Program-made: the position numbers and the translations under genes | Source of the DNA: an uncultured bacterium | Lineage (GTDB): Bacteria > Patescibacteriota > Minisyncoccia > Phycocordibacterales > UBA9973 | DNA: 11,629 bases | NCBI GenBank assembly: GCA_903825265.1 | Contig: CAIJZW010000003.1 | Coordinates: 1-11,629 of the forward strand | Direction of reading: 5' to 3' | Shown: in pieces, positions 3,806 through 11,619 of the stretch | Numbering within the stretch: the first letter of the stretch is position 1 | Layout: every line of letters starts with the position of its first letter | The notes under the pieces: generated by a model | What the model was told of the DNA's origin: nothing | Databases searched by the model: none | The model's input: only the letters and a program-made list of their open reading frames with translations

Positions 3806-5216
3806 CCTGTTTTTCAAAGTCTTTCCCAATAGCAAATAGTATATCTTCACGGAAAAGTGGAGCCATTATATGAAGACTAAATGGTAGGCCTTCGTTATTC
3901 TTTCCTGATGGAATTGAAATAGCTGGAATATCAGCAATATTTGCAGGAACTGAAAACAAATCTGCTAAATACATACTTATAGGATCTTCTAGTTTCTCGC
4001 CAAATTTGAAAGGCATCAATGGAGAAGTTGGTGTAATAATCGCATCTACATCAAGAAAAGCATTCTTCAGCTCCTCTTTAATTGCATTTCTAACTTTTAT
4101 AGCTGTATTGTAATAAGCATCATAATATCCATAAGAAAGAATATATGTACCAAGCAATATACGACGACGAACTTCTTTTCCAAAACCTTTTCCACGACTC
4201 TTTGTATAAACTTCATACAGCTTATCCGCTTCAGCATGTAGTCCGTATCGGATACCATCATAACGAGCAAGATTACTTGAAACTTCAGCTGGACAAATAA
4301 TATAATAAACAGCTAATGAATATTTAATAAGAGGAAGAGAAATATCAACAATCTGATACCCTGCTTTCTCTAATTTCTGACAACTCTCTTCAAAATTTTT
4401 AAGAATTTCTTTATCTATTCCATCGCCAGAAAGAAATGATCTTGGTACGCCAATTTTCTTCTTAAGAGGTAGTGGTGCAATTCTTTCTTCTTTCTTAACA
4501 GAAGTACTATCTTTCTCATCATAAGCATTAATAGCATTAAAAAGTATTTCTGCATCTTCTACATTTTTACCAAAAGGTCCAACTTGATCAAGAGAACTAC
4601 CCATAGAAATTATACCGAATCTTGAAACAGCTCCATAAGTAGGCTTGAGTCCAACCAAACCACAGAAAGCTGCAGGCTGACGTATAGAACCACCAGTATC
4701 ACTACCTAGAGAGACAAGAGCTCCATCCATAGCAAGAGAAGCAACGGCACCACCTGAAGAACCTCCAGGAACACGACTAGTATCTAGTGGATTTTTTGTA
4801 TTACCATAAGCACTTGTTTCAGTAGATGAACCCATAGCAAATTCATCCATATTTGTTCTTCCTAAGAAAACAACTCCTTGATCTTTGAGTTGCTTAACAA
4901 TAGACGAATCGTAAGTTGCTTTATAGTTCTCTAACATATGAGAAGAAGCAGAAGCAATATGCCCTTCAAAAAGCATATTATCCTTAAGGGCAACAGGAAT
5001 ACCAGTCATAAGAGTAGCTGTACCGTTTTTAAACATATCTTCGGCTATTTTTACTTGCTCTGAAATATCAGAATAAACTTCTACATAAGCATTTATCTCA
5101 TTATTCTTTTCTTTGATAACCTTTAAATATTCATTAACTAAATCTGTAACACTAAAATCGCCATTCTTTAAATGTTCATGAGCTTTTTTAATTGTGAGAG
5201 TTCTTAAATCTATCAT
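3801..5216 (-). CDS. gatA: Asp/Glu-tRNA(Asn/Gln) amidotransferase subunit A
   Basis: GatA is the amidase subunit of the GatCAB complex in the cytosol. It releases ammonia from glutamine, which GatB uses to convert misacylated Glu-tRNA(Gln) or Asp-tRNA(Asn). The 471-aa length is normal for the family. The amidase-signature triad is visible: K78 in VALKDN, S153 in GGSSGG and the nucleophile S177 in GSDTGGSIRQPAA, matching K79/S154/S178 of the Staphylococcus enzyme. The C-terminal PFSLHIMAP motif is also typical. The start overlaps the gatC stop by four bases (ATGA), which implies translational coupling. gatB is not in this window, so the complex must be completed from elsewhere. There are no signs of damage. 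Confidence 0.97.
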   Translation of the reverse strand: MIDLRTLTIKKAHEHLKNGDFSVTDLVNEYLKVIKEKNNEINAYVEVYSDISEQVKIAEDMFKNGTATLMTGIPVALKDNMLFEGHIASASSHMLENYKATYDSSIVKQLKDQGVVFLGRTNMDEFAMGSSTETSAYGNTKNPLDTSRVPGGSSGGAVASLAMDGALVSLGSDTGGSIRQPAAFCGLVGLKPTYGAVSRFGIISMGSSLDQVGPFGKNVEDAEILFNAINAYDEKDSTSVKKEERIAPLPLKKKIGVPRSFLSGDGIDKEILKNFEESCQKLEKAGYQIVDISLPLIKYSLAVYYIICPAEVSSNLARYDGIRYGLHAEADKLYEVYTKSRGKGFGKEVRRRILLGTYILSYGYYDAYYNTAIKVRNAIKEELKNAFLDVDAIITPTSPLMPFKFGEKLEDPISMYLADLFSVPANIADIPAISIPSGKNNEGLPFSLHIMAPLFREDILFAIGKDFEKQV

Positions 5217-5509
5217 AGAATTTGTTTAACTTTTATAAATCCATCTAAGGTATCGGGAGCATCTTCTAGAATCTTATCTGTATATTCTCCTCTGTTATTA
5301 GTAGCAACATCTTCACGCATTATATTATGCAGTTTATAATTTTGAGAATCTTTAACTTCTGATTCTTTATCAATTAATTTAGAAGCCTCCTCTACTTGTC
5401 CAACATATGCCAAAATAGAATCGAAATTCTTTGCAATTCCTTCCATTTCTTCATTACTCATATCAATACGAGCTAAGTCTGATAACTTTTTAATATCTGC
5501 TAGGTTCAT
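5213..5509 (-). CDS. gatC: Asp/Glu-tRNA(Asn/Gln) amidotransferase subunit C
   Basis: GatC is the small subunit that wraps around GatA and stabilises the GatA-GatB interface. The 98-aa length is standard. Recognisable parts are the N-terminal helices (IKKLSDLARIDMSNEEME, then FDSILAYVGQVEE at 29-41), the MREDVA motif at 64-69, and the C-terminal ILEDAPDTLDGFIKVKQIL end. It stops in TGA, which overlaps the gatA start as ATGA. A 29-nt gap separates it from ligA upstream. That gap holds TGT followed by TATTCT, a possible extended -10, 6 nt before the ATG, so gatC-gatA may also be transcribed independently without a leader. Confidence 0.96.
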   Translation of the reverse strand: MNLADIKKLSDLARIDMSNEEMEGIAKNFDSILAYVGQVEEASKLIDKESEVKDSQNYKLHNIMREDVATNNRGEYTDKILEDAPDTLDGFIKVKQIL

Positions 5510-5515
5510 AATATG

Positions 5516-5524
5516 AGAATAACA
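5516..5524 (-). promoter_or_regulatory. Putative extended -10 before gatC
   Basis: On the minus strand TGT-TATTCT ends 6 nt before the gatC ATG, the same geometry as the box before pilD. TTTAAA lies 16 nt upstream as a possible -35. The hexamer matches only 4 of 6 consensus bases, so confidence is low. Confidence 0.35.
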
Positions 5525-5531
5525 TATTCTT

Positions 5532-5560
5532 AGACTTTTTAAAATAACCCTAAAAAGTCT
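5532..5560. other. 10-bp inverted repeat spanning the ligA stop codon
   Basis: AGACTTTTTA (5532-5541) and TAAAAAGTCT (5551-5560) are perfect inverted copies separated by 9 nt. The ligA stop (5539-5541) lies in one arm. On the plus strand a T run follows, on the minus strand an A run, so it is not an efficient terminator for ligA. It could affect mRNA processing or stability between ligA and gatC. Confidence 0.55.
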
Positions 5561-7722
5561 TTTTCTGAAAGAATCTTAACCCCTAGTTTCTTAGCATCTT
5601 CATATTTACTTCCTGGTTCTTCCCCTACCACTACGTAATTGGTCTTAATTGATACAGAACTAGAAATCCTACCACCTTCTTTTATAATCTTTTTCTTTGC
5701 GTCATCTCGAGACAAAGAAGATAAAGTTCCAGTAAGAACAAAAATTTTATCTTTTAATTTTGAACCTTTCTCTATTGAGGTATTATCTATAATAACTCCA
5801 CTTTTTATTAACTTTTTTATAAATAAAATATTTTCTTTGTGTTTGAAAAATTCATAAATACTATTCGATACAACTGGACCAATATTCTCTATACTATTTA
5901 TTTCTTCAATATTAGCCTTCTCTATATTTTCTAAAGATTTAAAATGGCCTGCAATATCTCTCGCTGTTTGTTCCCCAACATGAAGAATCCCTAATGAATA
6001 AATGAATCTCCATAAAACAATTTTTTTATGATTTGAAATAGAATTTATGATATTTTCTGCAGACTTTAAGCCAAATCTTTCGAGTCCTGATAAATCAGAA
6101 ACTTCTAAAGTGAATAAATCAGATGCATCAGTAATAAGTCCTTCATCTTTCAGTCTATCTAAAATTTTTGGACCAATTTCATATATTTCAAAAATATTTA
6201 CAAAGTGTTCCAAACCTCTCCTGCTTCTAGCAGGACAAAGTTTATTTGTACAATAAAATGCAACGGAGTTAGGGGTGTTAGAGGTACAACCTCCAAAGCC
6301 AGTTGAGGTTAGACCTCTAACACATGAGTTTGTTGAACCTTTAGTTGAAGCTGATAAAGTCTCTAGAGCAATGGTCTGGCCCCTCGTCCTCCCTCGTCCG
6401 AGGACCTTGCGAGAGAGAGCTTTATCAGCGGAAACTAATAAAGACCCTGTTTCTCTACGCTCTATACTAAATCCACACACCGGACAAAAATCTGGCATTT
6501 TAAATTTCTTTTCTTTACCTGTGCGCATATTCACTAAAACTTCTACCACTTCAGGAATTACATCGCCTGCTTTTTGTATTACAACAGTATCTCCAATTCT
6601 TATACCTAAACGTTCTATTTGATCCATATTATGTAATGTTGCTTTTGATATAGTAGACCCCGCAACAAAAGTTGGATTAAAGTGAGCGAGTGGAGTCATA
6701 ACTCCAGTACGTCCAACATTTACAGTTATATCTTTCACGACAGTTGTAGCCCTTTCTGCTTCATATTTATAAGCAATCATATATCTAGGCGCCTTTCCCA
6801 CAAATCCTAAATTATCTTGTAATTCTAAGCTATCAATAGAAACAACCATACCATCTGTACCATAAGGAAGACTATCTCTTAATCTTCCGACTTCTTCTAT
6901 AAAAGAAAAAGCTTCTTCTGTGTTCGCTACTTTTTTCTCATAGATACCTGTTTGAAATCCAAACTGTCTTAACAAATCATGCTTTTCTGAATGTGTCTTA
7001 ATTGGTAATTGATGATTAGTAATCAATAATTGAGCTATGTCCCAAGCAAAAAAATCTAAATTCCTTTCTTTTGCTATTTTCGGATCAAGTTGACGTAAAC
7101 TTCCAGCTGCTGCATTACGAGTATTTGCAAAAGTTGCCTTTCCAGAAAGTTCCTGTTTTTTGTTTAAATCTTTCCATGACTGTTTCGTCATTACGACTTC
7201 TCCTCTTATTTCTATCTCACCTTTTATACCACCATCTAACTTTAGAGGAATAGAATTTATCATTCTCAAATTTTCTGTTACATCTTCCCCTATCCACCCA
7301 TCACCACGAGTAGATCCTCTCACAAAAATACCATCTTTATAAAAGAGTGAAGCGGATAATCCATCTAATTTTATTTCACAAAAATAATCAACCTTGTTAT
7401 TGAGATTGATTAATAATTTAGACATACGATTCTCCCAATCAAATATTTCCTCTTTAGAAAAAACATCATTAAGTGAGAGCATTCGTACTTCATGCTTTAC
7501 TTTCTTAAATTCTGGAAGAGGTAACCCTGCTACTCTATTTAAAGAACTATTTAAATCAATAAATTGTGGATATTTTACTTCTAGACCATGCAATTCACGA
7601 GTCAAAGATTCATAAACATCGTCTGTAACTTTCGGATTATTGTTTATATGGTACTCACTACGAAGACGAGAAATTTCTTCCCGAAGTTTTTGTATTCGGT
7701 TTTTAACTTCTGATTCTTTCAT
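5539..7722 (-). CDS. ligA: NAD-dependent DNA ligase with an insertion in the zinc finger
   Basis: LigA seals nicks using NAD+ in replication and repair. Domains in order: an Ia region (about 1-70); adenylation domain with catalytic K118 in EIKLDG, then TRGDGWIGEDVTEN and FANTRNAAAGSLRQLD; OB fold (about 328-395, VNVGRTGVMTPLAHF); zinc finger C413/C416 and C491/C496; helix-hairpin-helix region (about 515-630); and C-terminal BRCT (655-727). All key motifs are present. The total of 727 aa exceeds the usual 670 or so, because the second and third zinc ligands are about 75 residues apart instead of about 15. The extra stretch (about 426-485) is serine-, glycine- and arginine-rich and is encoded by two palindromes. 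The start lies 3 nt after the PilX-like gene, so it is probably co-transcribed with the minor pilins. Confidence 0.96.
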   Translation of the reverse strand: MKESEVKNRIQKLREEISRLRSEYHINNNPKVTDDVYESLTRELHGLEVKYPQFIDLNSSLNRVAGLPLPEFKKVKHEVRMLSLNDVFSKEEIFDWENRMSKLLINLNNKVDYFCEIKLDGLSASLFYKDGIFVRGSTRGDGWIGEDVTENLRMINSIPLKLDGGIKGEIEIRGEVVMTKQSWKDLNKKQELSGKATFANTRNAAAGSLRQLDPKIAKERNLDFFAWDIAQLLITNHQLPIKTHSEKHDLLRQFGFQTGIYEKKVANTEEAFSFIEEVGRLRDSLPYGTDGMVVSIDSLELQDNLGFVGKAPRYMIAYKYEAERATTVVKDITVNVGRTGVMTPLAHFNPTFVAGSTISKATLHNMDQIERLGIRIGDTVVIQKAGDVIPEVVEVLVNMRTGKEKKFKMPDFCPVCGFSIERRETGSLLVSADKALSRKVLGRGRTRGQTIALETLSASTKGSTNSCVRGLTSTGFGGCTSNTPNSVAFYCTNKLCPARSRRGLEHFVNIFEIYEIGPKILDRLKDEGLITDASDLFTLEVSDLSGLERFGLKSAENIINSISNHKKIVLWRFIYSLGILHVGEQTARDIAGHFKSLENIEKANIEEINSIENIGPVVSNSIYEFFKHKENILFIKKLIKSGVIIDNTSIEKGSKLKDKIFVLTGTLSSLSRDDAKKKIIKEGGRISSSVSIKTNYVVVGEEPGSKYEDAKKLGVKILSEKDFLGLF
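6268..6447 (-). repeat. In-frame palindromic insertion within ligA
   Basis: About 180 nt encode the extra residues in the LigA zinc finger. Two hairpins fill most of it. The first pairs 6350-6359 with 6420-6429 (GCTGATAAAG arms) and extends inward through CTCT/AGAG-type pairing to a GC-rich core holding a repeated GGACGAGG. The second pairs 6276-6285 with 6313-6322 and, after 2-nt internal loops, 6288-6293 with 6305-6310. Base composition and codons (AGG, CGA, GGG) differ from the AT-rich ligA around it. The boundaries are estimated from family spacing. It resembles in principle the in-frame palindromic elements of Rickettsia, though I see no sequence match to them. Confidence 0.65.
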
Positions 7723-7725
7723 AAA

Positions 7726-8232
7726 TTAAAAGTCTACACGAATAGCACGTTCAACAGTTCTACTATTATCTTTATCACAAATATTATAACCTCTAGCTTC
7801 AATAGTTGTTTCTATGGTATCAAATTCTGTTGCTGATTTTGGTTTCTTTGTTATAACAGCATTAAAACATTTTTTATTTTTAAGTAAATCTAAATCTTGC
7901 TGACTTAAGTCTACATTATAAATATACTTCCCTGCATTACCATCAGAGCTACTATTAAGAGTGATATATAAATTATAACCACCACAATTAAAAGGAAGAG
8001 TCCTTGCTGGTATTTCAAAATAAGAATTCTTATCAGCATACAAAGCACAATCTGAAGCAATATCTGCTTGATAAAAAGCTGTAATAGAATCTTTCGCAAC
8101 AGAAGAAAGCATTATCTGTTTGTATACAGCATTAGAAAGTCCAATAGTAATCATAGATATTATACCAACTATTACAACTGTAAATAATATTGCGTAACCA
8201 CTATTATTCCTTTTTTCTTTTAAGATTTCCAT
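7726..8232 (-). CDS. PilX-like minor pilin / pilus assembly protein
   Basis: This 168-aa protein has a short basic leader (MEILKEKRNNSG) followed by YAILFTVVIVGIISMITIG, a pilin-type hydrophobic helix (about 13-32). The segment TAFYQADIASDCALYAD resembles the conserved AFYxADxxxxCALY region of PilX-family proteins. A prepilin peptidase could cut after G12, but position 5 of the mature form is Phe instead of the usual Glu, so processing or assembly may differ. It is fourth of four consecutive minor-pilin genes, 7 nt after the PilV-like gene and 3 nt before ligA. The probable role is the priming or tip complex of a type IV pilus. The family assignment rests on the N-terminus and gene order. Confidence 0.7.
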   Translation of the reverse strand: MEILKEKRNNSGYAILFTVVIVGIISMITIGLSNAVYKQIMLSSVAKDSITAFYQADIASDCALYADKNSYFEIPARTLPFNCGGYNLYITLNSSSDGNAGKYIYNVDLSQQDLDLLKNKKCFNAVITKKPKSATEFDTIETTIEARGYNICDKDNSRTVERAIRVDF

Positions 8233-8239
8233 ATATAAA

Positions 8240-8809
8240 TTAATTCTGCCAATTTGAAAGATAAGTTTCTAAAGATTGAGATTTCTGAGATGATCCATTT
8301 GTCCATGTTACAGTAGCAACAACTTTGACTTCATTATGGTCAGTTGTTAAATTAGTCATTTTTACCATTCTTGTAAATCTACTAAGAACCCCAACATTCC
8401 TATAATTATAGAAAACGTAATTACCACTTGTATTATTATCATAATAAAAAGGTGAACACCCTGTACTACTACATAAAGCAACATCCCCTAAATTAACAGT
8501 TGGGCTAAATTTTTCCACATCTAAAATACAACCACGCTGATTAAAACAAGAACTATATTTACTTAAAAATGAACCCCAGTCATTGCTATCTTTTTTCAAA
8601 ATAGAATCCCGACTGTTACGAACAGAATCGATAGCTTCTTCTAAAAGATAATTGGCAGTAATTGAATCACTTGCATATCTAGAGTAAGACATAGAGCTAG
8701 CTGTAACACCAATCATACCAGCCACAGAAATAGAAAGTATAGAAATAGCTACAAGTGCTTCTAGTATAGTAAATCCTTTGTTATTATTTTTAAATTTAAA
8801 AAATTTCAT
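8240..8809 (-). CDS. PilV/GspI-like minor pilin
   Basis: The 189-aa protein begins MKFFKFKNNNKG and has a prepilin peptidase site G12|F13 followed by FTILEALVAISILSISVAG, with Glu at mature position 5. The TILEALVAIsIL wording is characteristic of PilV/GspI minor pilins. The reading frame is open upstream to 8869, but the ATG at 8809-8807 gives a normal short leader and lies one base after the preceding stop (TAA-T-ATG), which suggests termination-reinitiation. The C-terminal half holds several Cys (SSCFNQRGC, CSSTGC) that may form disulfides outside the membrane. It is third in the minor-pilin series. Confidence 0.85.
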   Translation of the reverse strand: MKFFKFKNNNKGFTILEALVAISILSISVAGMIGVTASSMSYSRYASDSITANYLLEEAIDSVRNSRDSILKKDSNDWGSFLSKYSSCFNQRGCILDVEKFSPTVNLGDVALCSSTGCSPFYYDNNTSGNYVFYNYRNVGVLSRFTRMVKMTNLTTDHNEVKVVATVTWTNGSSQKSQSLETYLSNWQN

Positions 8810-8810
8810 A

Positions 8811-9440
8811 TTATTTTTCTGTTGCACGCTGAGAAACCATAGTCTGAAGAGCAAAGGGAGCAAGACCATCTTTTGTTTTAACTGTTCCTTTTATTAAAAT
8901 TTCGACTCTTGGTTGAACTTTAATATTATAAGAATCATTAAATAATAAATGAAAATTTAGTCTTTCAATATTCACATCATTTGAAACAATATCATAACAA
9001 GGACTTGAAGTTGAAGTTGAAGTCTCACATCTTTGCAAACTAAAAGTGTTATCGCCTCTATTAGACATCTTATAAGCAACTCTTAATATTTTACCATCTA
9101 CTATTTGTTTTTCACCTTCTAATTTCTGTGGAGTAAAAGCCATAACACTACAACCAGTGAGATCCGTACTTTCTGTCTCAGTAAGTAAATGAGCTTCATC
9201 ATTTGTGCAAAGATAAAAAGACCCTGTACGAAGTTCACGCGTCATACTTTCAACAGCAAAGTTCACATTATCAACAGCAATTCTCATTTTTTGAGATGAC
9301 TTAGCAGAATTTGAAGACACAACCAAAGACCCTACCCCCATCATCATAACAACAGTGAAAAGCGTTGATGCCACCATAAGCTCAATAAGAGTGAAACCTT
9401 GTGAATAATTTTTATTCTTTTGTAATTTATTAAAAATCAT
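8811..9440 (-). CDS. PilW/GspJ-like minor pilin
   Basis: The 209-aa protein has a 15-residue leader ending YSQG, then FTLIELMVASTLFTVVMMMGVG, with Glu at mature position 5. After the helix come VDNVNFAVESMTRELRTGSFYLC and LQRCETSTSTSSPCYDI, resembling PilW/GspJ proteins, where RELRTA-type motifs are common. A GTG at 9452 would add four residues and overlap the previous gene. The ATG at 9440-9438 is preferred because it repeats the TAA-T-ATG junction seen at the next gene. It is second of four minor pilins. Confidence 0.85.
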   Translation of the reverse strand: MIFNKLQKNKNYSQGFTLIELMVASTLFTVVMMMGVGSLVVSSNSAKSSQKMRIAVDNVNFAVESMTRELRTGSFYLCTNDEAHLLTETESTDLTGCSVMAFTPQKLEGEKQIVDGKILRVAYKMSNRGDNTFSLQRCETSTSTSSPCYDIVSNDVNIERLNFHLLFNDSYNIKVQPRVEILIKGTVKTKDGLAPFALQTMVSQRATEK

Positions 9441-9441
9441 A

Positions 9442-10107
9442 TTATTGTACACTTATCTGTCCTGTATTTTGGATAGAAATAGTTCTAGTTTTCTCTTTAT
9501 CTCCTTCTTGACCATTTGATATCGTAATATTAATTCTTGTTATATTTTTATCACAAACACCATTTGTACAAAAATAAGCTTTAGGGTTTGGGCGCTTAAA
9601 GATAATATCAATAAAAGAAGTTGATAATTTTATACTACCACTACCTATAAATACTTCTATAGATTTAATTATATCACTAGTTTTGATGTTAAATAACTCA
9701 ACACATTCAGACCCCGATTCTCCACAGTTTATACCAGAACCAGAATCATATTCATCGTCATCATCTAAATCATAAAAAATTAAAAACGATTTCTTTGACC
9801 CAGCTAATGGATCTGCCGAATTATAATTATCTGTGAGAAAATGAATTCCATAACCATTAGAATTTTTAAAATCATTTCCTGTCCCTAATCCGTGAACCCC
9901 AATAGCAAAACCTTGTGTTTTACGAATAGCTAAAGCTATATCATCAGAAAGATTTTGAAGTGAAACATTTGAACGAAAACTTCCGTAATCAAAAAGCATA
10001 ACTCCAACCATGATTAAGAAAATAGATATAACAACCATAAGCTCAACAAGAGTAAACCCATGATTAAGAAAAAAGTTATATTTTATTTTATTCATCTTGT
10101 TAAACAT
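9442..10107 (-). CDS. GspH/FimT-like minor pilin
   Basis: This 221-aa protein has a leader MFNKMNKIKYNFFLNHG followed by FTLVELMVVISIFLIMVGVM (cleavage after G17, Glu at mature position 5). The next segment, SLQNLSDDIALAIRKTQGFAIGV, is the helix typical of GspH/FimT/FimU pseudopilins. A DLDDDDEYDSGSGINCG segment (about 113-129) could bind calcium, as in several pseudopilins, though that is inference. It is the first minor-pilin gene, 12 nt after pilD, preceded by a 15-bp palindrome. There is no Shine-Dalgarno before the ATG. Confidence 0.85.
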   Translation of the reverse strand: MFNKMNKIKYNFFLNHGFTLVELMVVISIFLIMVGVMLFDYGSFRSNVSLQNLSDDIALAIRKTQGFAIGVHGLGTGNDFKNSNGYGIHFLTDNYNSADPLAGSKKSFLIFYDLDDDDEYDSGSGINCGESGSECVELFNIKTSDIIKSIEVFIGSGSIKLSTSFIDIIFKRPNPKAYFCTNGVCDKNITRINITISNGQEGDKEKTRTISIQNTGQISVQ

Positions 10108-10122
10108 TAATCAAATTGATTA
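10108..10122. promoter_or_regulatory. 15-bp palindrome between pilD and the first minor pilin
   Basis: TAATCAAATTGATTA is a perfect palindrome around one central base. It covers the pilD stop and the entire gap before the next ATG. It could be an operator site or a small RNA hairpin. In such AT-rich DNA chance cannot be excluded. Confidence 0.35.
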
Positions 10123-10932
10123 AAATTGAAATAATGAAGATAGAGTTAATATATCTAAACTAAAAAGAAAAACAAAAAAAGTACTTAGGATAAGGAAAGG
10201 GGCAAAAGGTATTTCTGTTTTCATATTTATTTTAGATCGTGAAATAAGCATGAAAATAAGGCTTACTATAGCTCCAACCCAAAATGATATAACAATAGAA
10301 GAGAGACCAACAGAGAATCCTAGCATCCAACCAATTCCCAACATAAGCTTGGCATCACCTAGCCCCATCCACTTACCTTTTGAAATTAACCACAATAATG
10401 CAAATGGTAGAGCAAGAACAGGACCAGCTAAAATAGCTCCCAGTGTAGGAATTACAAATAGATGACCAATACCAATATGATTAATAAAAATAGAAAGAAA
10501 AGAAGCAATGATATATACAAAGACTAGCTTATCTGGAATAACTTTATGGCGGATATCATAAACAGATATAACTATTAAAATAGAAAAAATAAAAACAAAG
10601 AAAGTTACAAGAAGAAAATACGATGACATTGAGAAGAAAAGTATTGGTAGAAAATGATAAGCAACCAAGGCAAACATAATTCCTGTTATAACTTCAACTA
10701 TAGGATATTGACAAGAAATTACTTCTTTACAACGACGACACTTACCTGACTGCATAATAAAAGAAAGGACAGGTACAAGCTCGTACCAGCGTAGGTTCCT
10801 ATTGCAAGTCATACAGATAGACCTGCCTTTCACCATAGTCTTACCAGTGTTGAATCTAAAGATAACAACATTAAGAAAACTTCCGATAATAGTTCCTAGT
10901 AAAAATATAAAAATGAAAATAAGTATGTTCAT
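10120..10932 (-). CDS. pilD: Prepilin peptidase / N-methyltransferase (A24 family)
   Basis: This is the membrane aspartic peptidase that removes prepilin leaders and, in two-domain members, methylates the new N-terminus. The 270-aa protein has the N-terminal DiS_P_DiS domain with the zinc-binding tetrad C40/C43 and C65/C68, then multiple membrane helices. The catalytic aspartates are D126 in VYDIRHKVIPDKL and D193 in GLGDAK. GSFLNVVIFR near the N-terminus and the late FAPF motif (243-246) are also typical. It would process the pilin upstream and the four minor pilins downstream. A terminator separates it from the upstream pilin, and a TGT-TATAAT box lies 6 nt before the ATG, implying its own leaderless transcript. 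Confidence 0.95.
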   Translation of the reverse strand: MNILIFIFIFLLGTIIGSFLNVVIFRFNTGKTMVKGRSICMTCNRNLRWYELVPVLSFIMQSGKCRRCKEVISCQYPIVEVITGIMFALVAYHFLPILFFSMSSYFLLVTFFVFIFSILIVISVYDIRHKVIPDKLVFVYIIASFLSIFINHIGIGHLFVIPTLGAILAGPVLALPFALLWLISKGKWMGLGDAKLMLGIGWMLGFSVGLSSIVISFWVGAIVSLIFMLISRSKINMKTEIPFAPFLILSTFFVFLFSLDILTLSSLFQF

Positions 10933-10938
10933 AAGAGT

Positions 10939-10947
10939 ATTATAACA
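10939..10947 (-). promoter_or_regulatory. Extended -10 promoter before pilD
   Basis: On the minus strand TGT-TATAAT is a perfect extended -10 ending 6 nt before the pilD ATG. No Shine-Dalgarno lies between, and the predicted start point coincides with the ATG. No good -35 is seen, which an extended -10 can tolerate. It follows the pilin terminator and is probably the main promoter of the pilD-minor pilin-ligA block. Confidence 0.6.
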
Positions 10948-10974
10948 TTATAAATAATAAATAAGAATACCAAA

Positions 10975-11004
10975 ACAAAAGCTACCCCCAAGGGTAGCTT
11001 TTGT
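10975..11004 (-). terminator. Rho-independent terminator after the pilin gene
   Basis: A 13-bp stem pairs 10975-10987 (ACAAAAGCTACCC) with 10992-11004 across a 4-nt loop, followed on the minus strand by a T-rich tail. It lies 18 nt after the pilin stop and limits read-through into pilD, a usual way to express the major pilin above its assembly genes. Confidence 0.85.
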
Positions 11005-11022
11005 AAAACTGAAATCTTCAAA

Positions 11023-11619
11023 TTATGGACACAATCCTCCAAGAACTCCAGGTGAAACAAGTGAAGTTTGTTTAGAAACACCAGTACTATCAACGCAAAA
11101 TCCTGTACCATTCGTAGTGTCTTTTAATGGAACATAAGCAACCCAAGTCTGAGAGCCAGCAGTAGTAGTAGCTGCTCCAATAGAACAAAGAGCTGCAGTT
11201 GATGAAGATCCACCATAAGTCTCTTGAGCTTCTTTTATCATAGGGTTAATACTATTTTTAGCAGCAGGATCAAAAACCGTATTTACTGCTGAACAATTAG
11301 TATTAAGTCCTTTTGGAAGAGAAACAGCTTGACCAGGCACACTATAGTTACCATTATTTGTCTCATAATACATAGCTGCTTGAGATCTTGTATTTGCTAA
11401 ATTTGACTTAATAGAGGCATCATTACCTTTAGTACGAGCACTATTCAAAGATGCCAAAACTACTGAAGCAAGAATACCAATAATTGCGATAACGACAAGA
11501 AGTTCAATAAGTGTGAAGCCCCTCGAATACTCGGGATTGCGTTTTAAACAAGCTGAGTACATCTTAATAAAACGGGAACCTCTTATATATTTTAAATTTG
11601 AAACTTTACTTTTTTTCAT
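11023..11619 (-). CDS. Type IV pilin, probable major subunit
   Basis: The 198-aa prepilin has cleavage site G34|F35 in YSRGFTLIELLVVIAIIG, Glu at mature position 5, and the standard N-terminal helix through ILASVVLASLNSARTKG. The mature globular part is small, rich in Ser, Thr, Ala and Gly, and has several Cys (for example CSIGAATTT and GFCVDSTG), as in Patescibacteria pilins. AAMYYETNNGNYS after the helix is a common pilin motif. The 34-residue leader is long. An internal ATG at residue 20 would give a 15-residue leader, and no Shine-Dalgarno distinguishes the two. Its own terminator suggests separate, strong expression. It may be the major pilin, or one of several; only 10 nt of upstream DNA are visible. 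Confidence 0.9.
   Translation of the reverse strand: MKKSKVSNLKYIRGSRFIKMYSACLKRNPEYSRGFTLIELLVVIAIIGILASVVLASLNSARTKGNDASIKSNLANTRSQAAMYYETNNGNYSVPGQAVSLPKGLNTNCSAVNTVFDPAAKNSINPMIKEAQETYGGSSSTAALCSIGAATTTAGSQTWVAYVPLKDTTNGTGFCVDSTGVSKQTSLVSPGVLGGLCP

Noticed and set aside
6275..6622. Plus-strand open frame of 115 codons opposite ligA
   Set aside because: It lies antisense to well-supported ligA motifs. It is open mainly because the palindromic, GC-rich insertion has few stop codons.
7014..7036. Short ATTGAT/ATCAAT inverted repeat within ligA near residues 230-240
   Set aside because: The protein is only about four residues longer than relatives here, and such AT-rich inverted repeats are common by chance.
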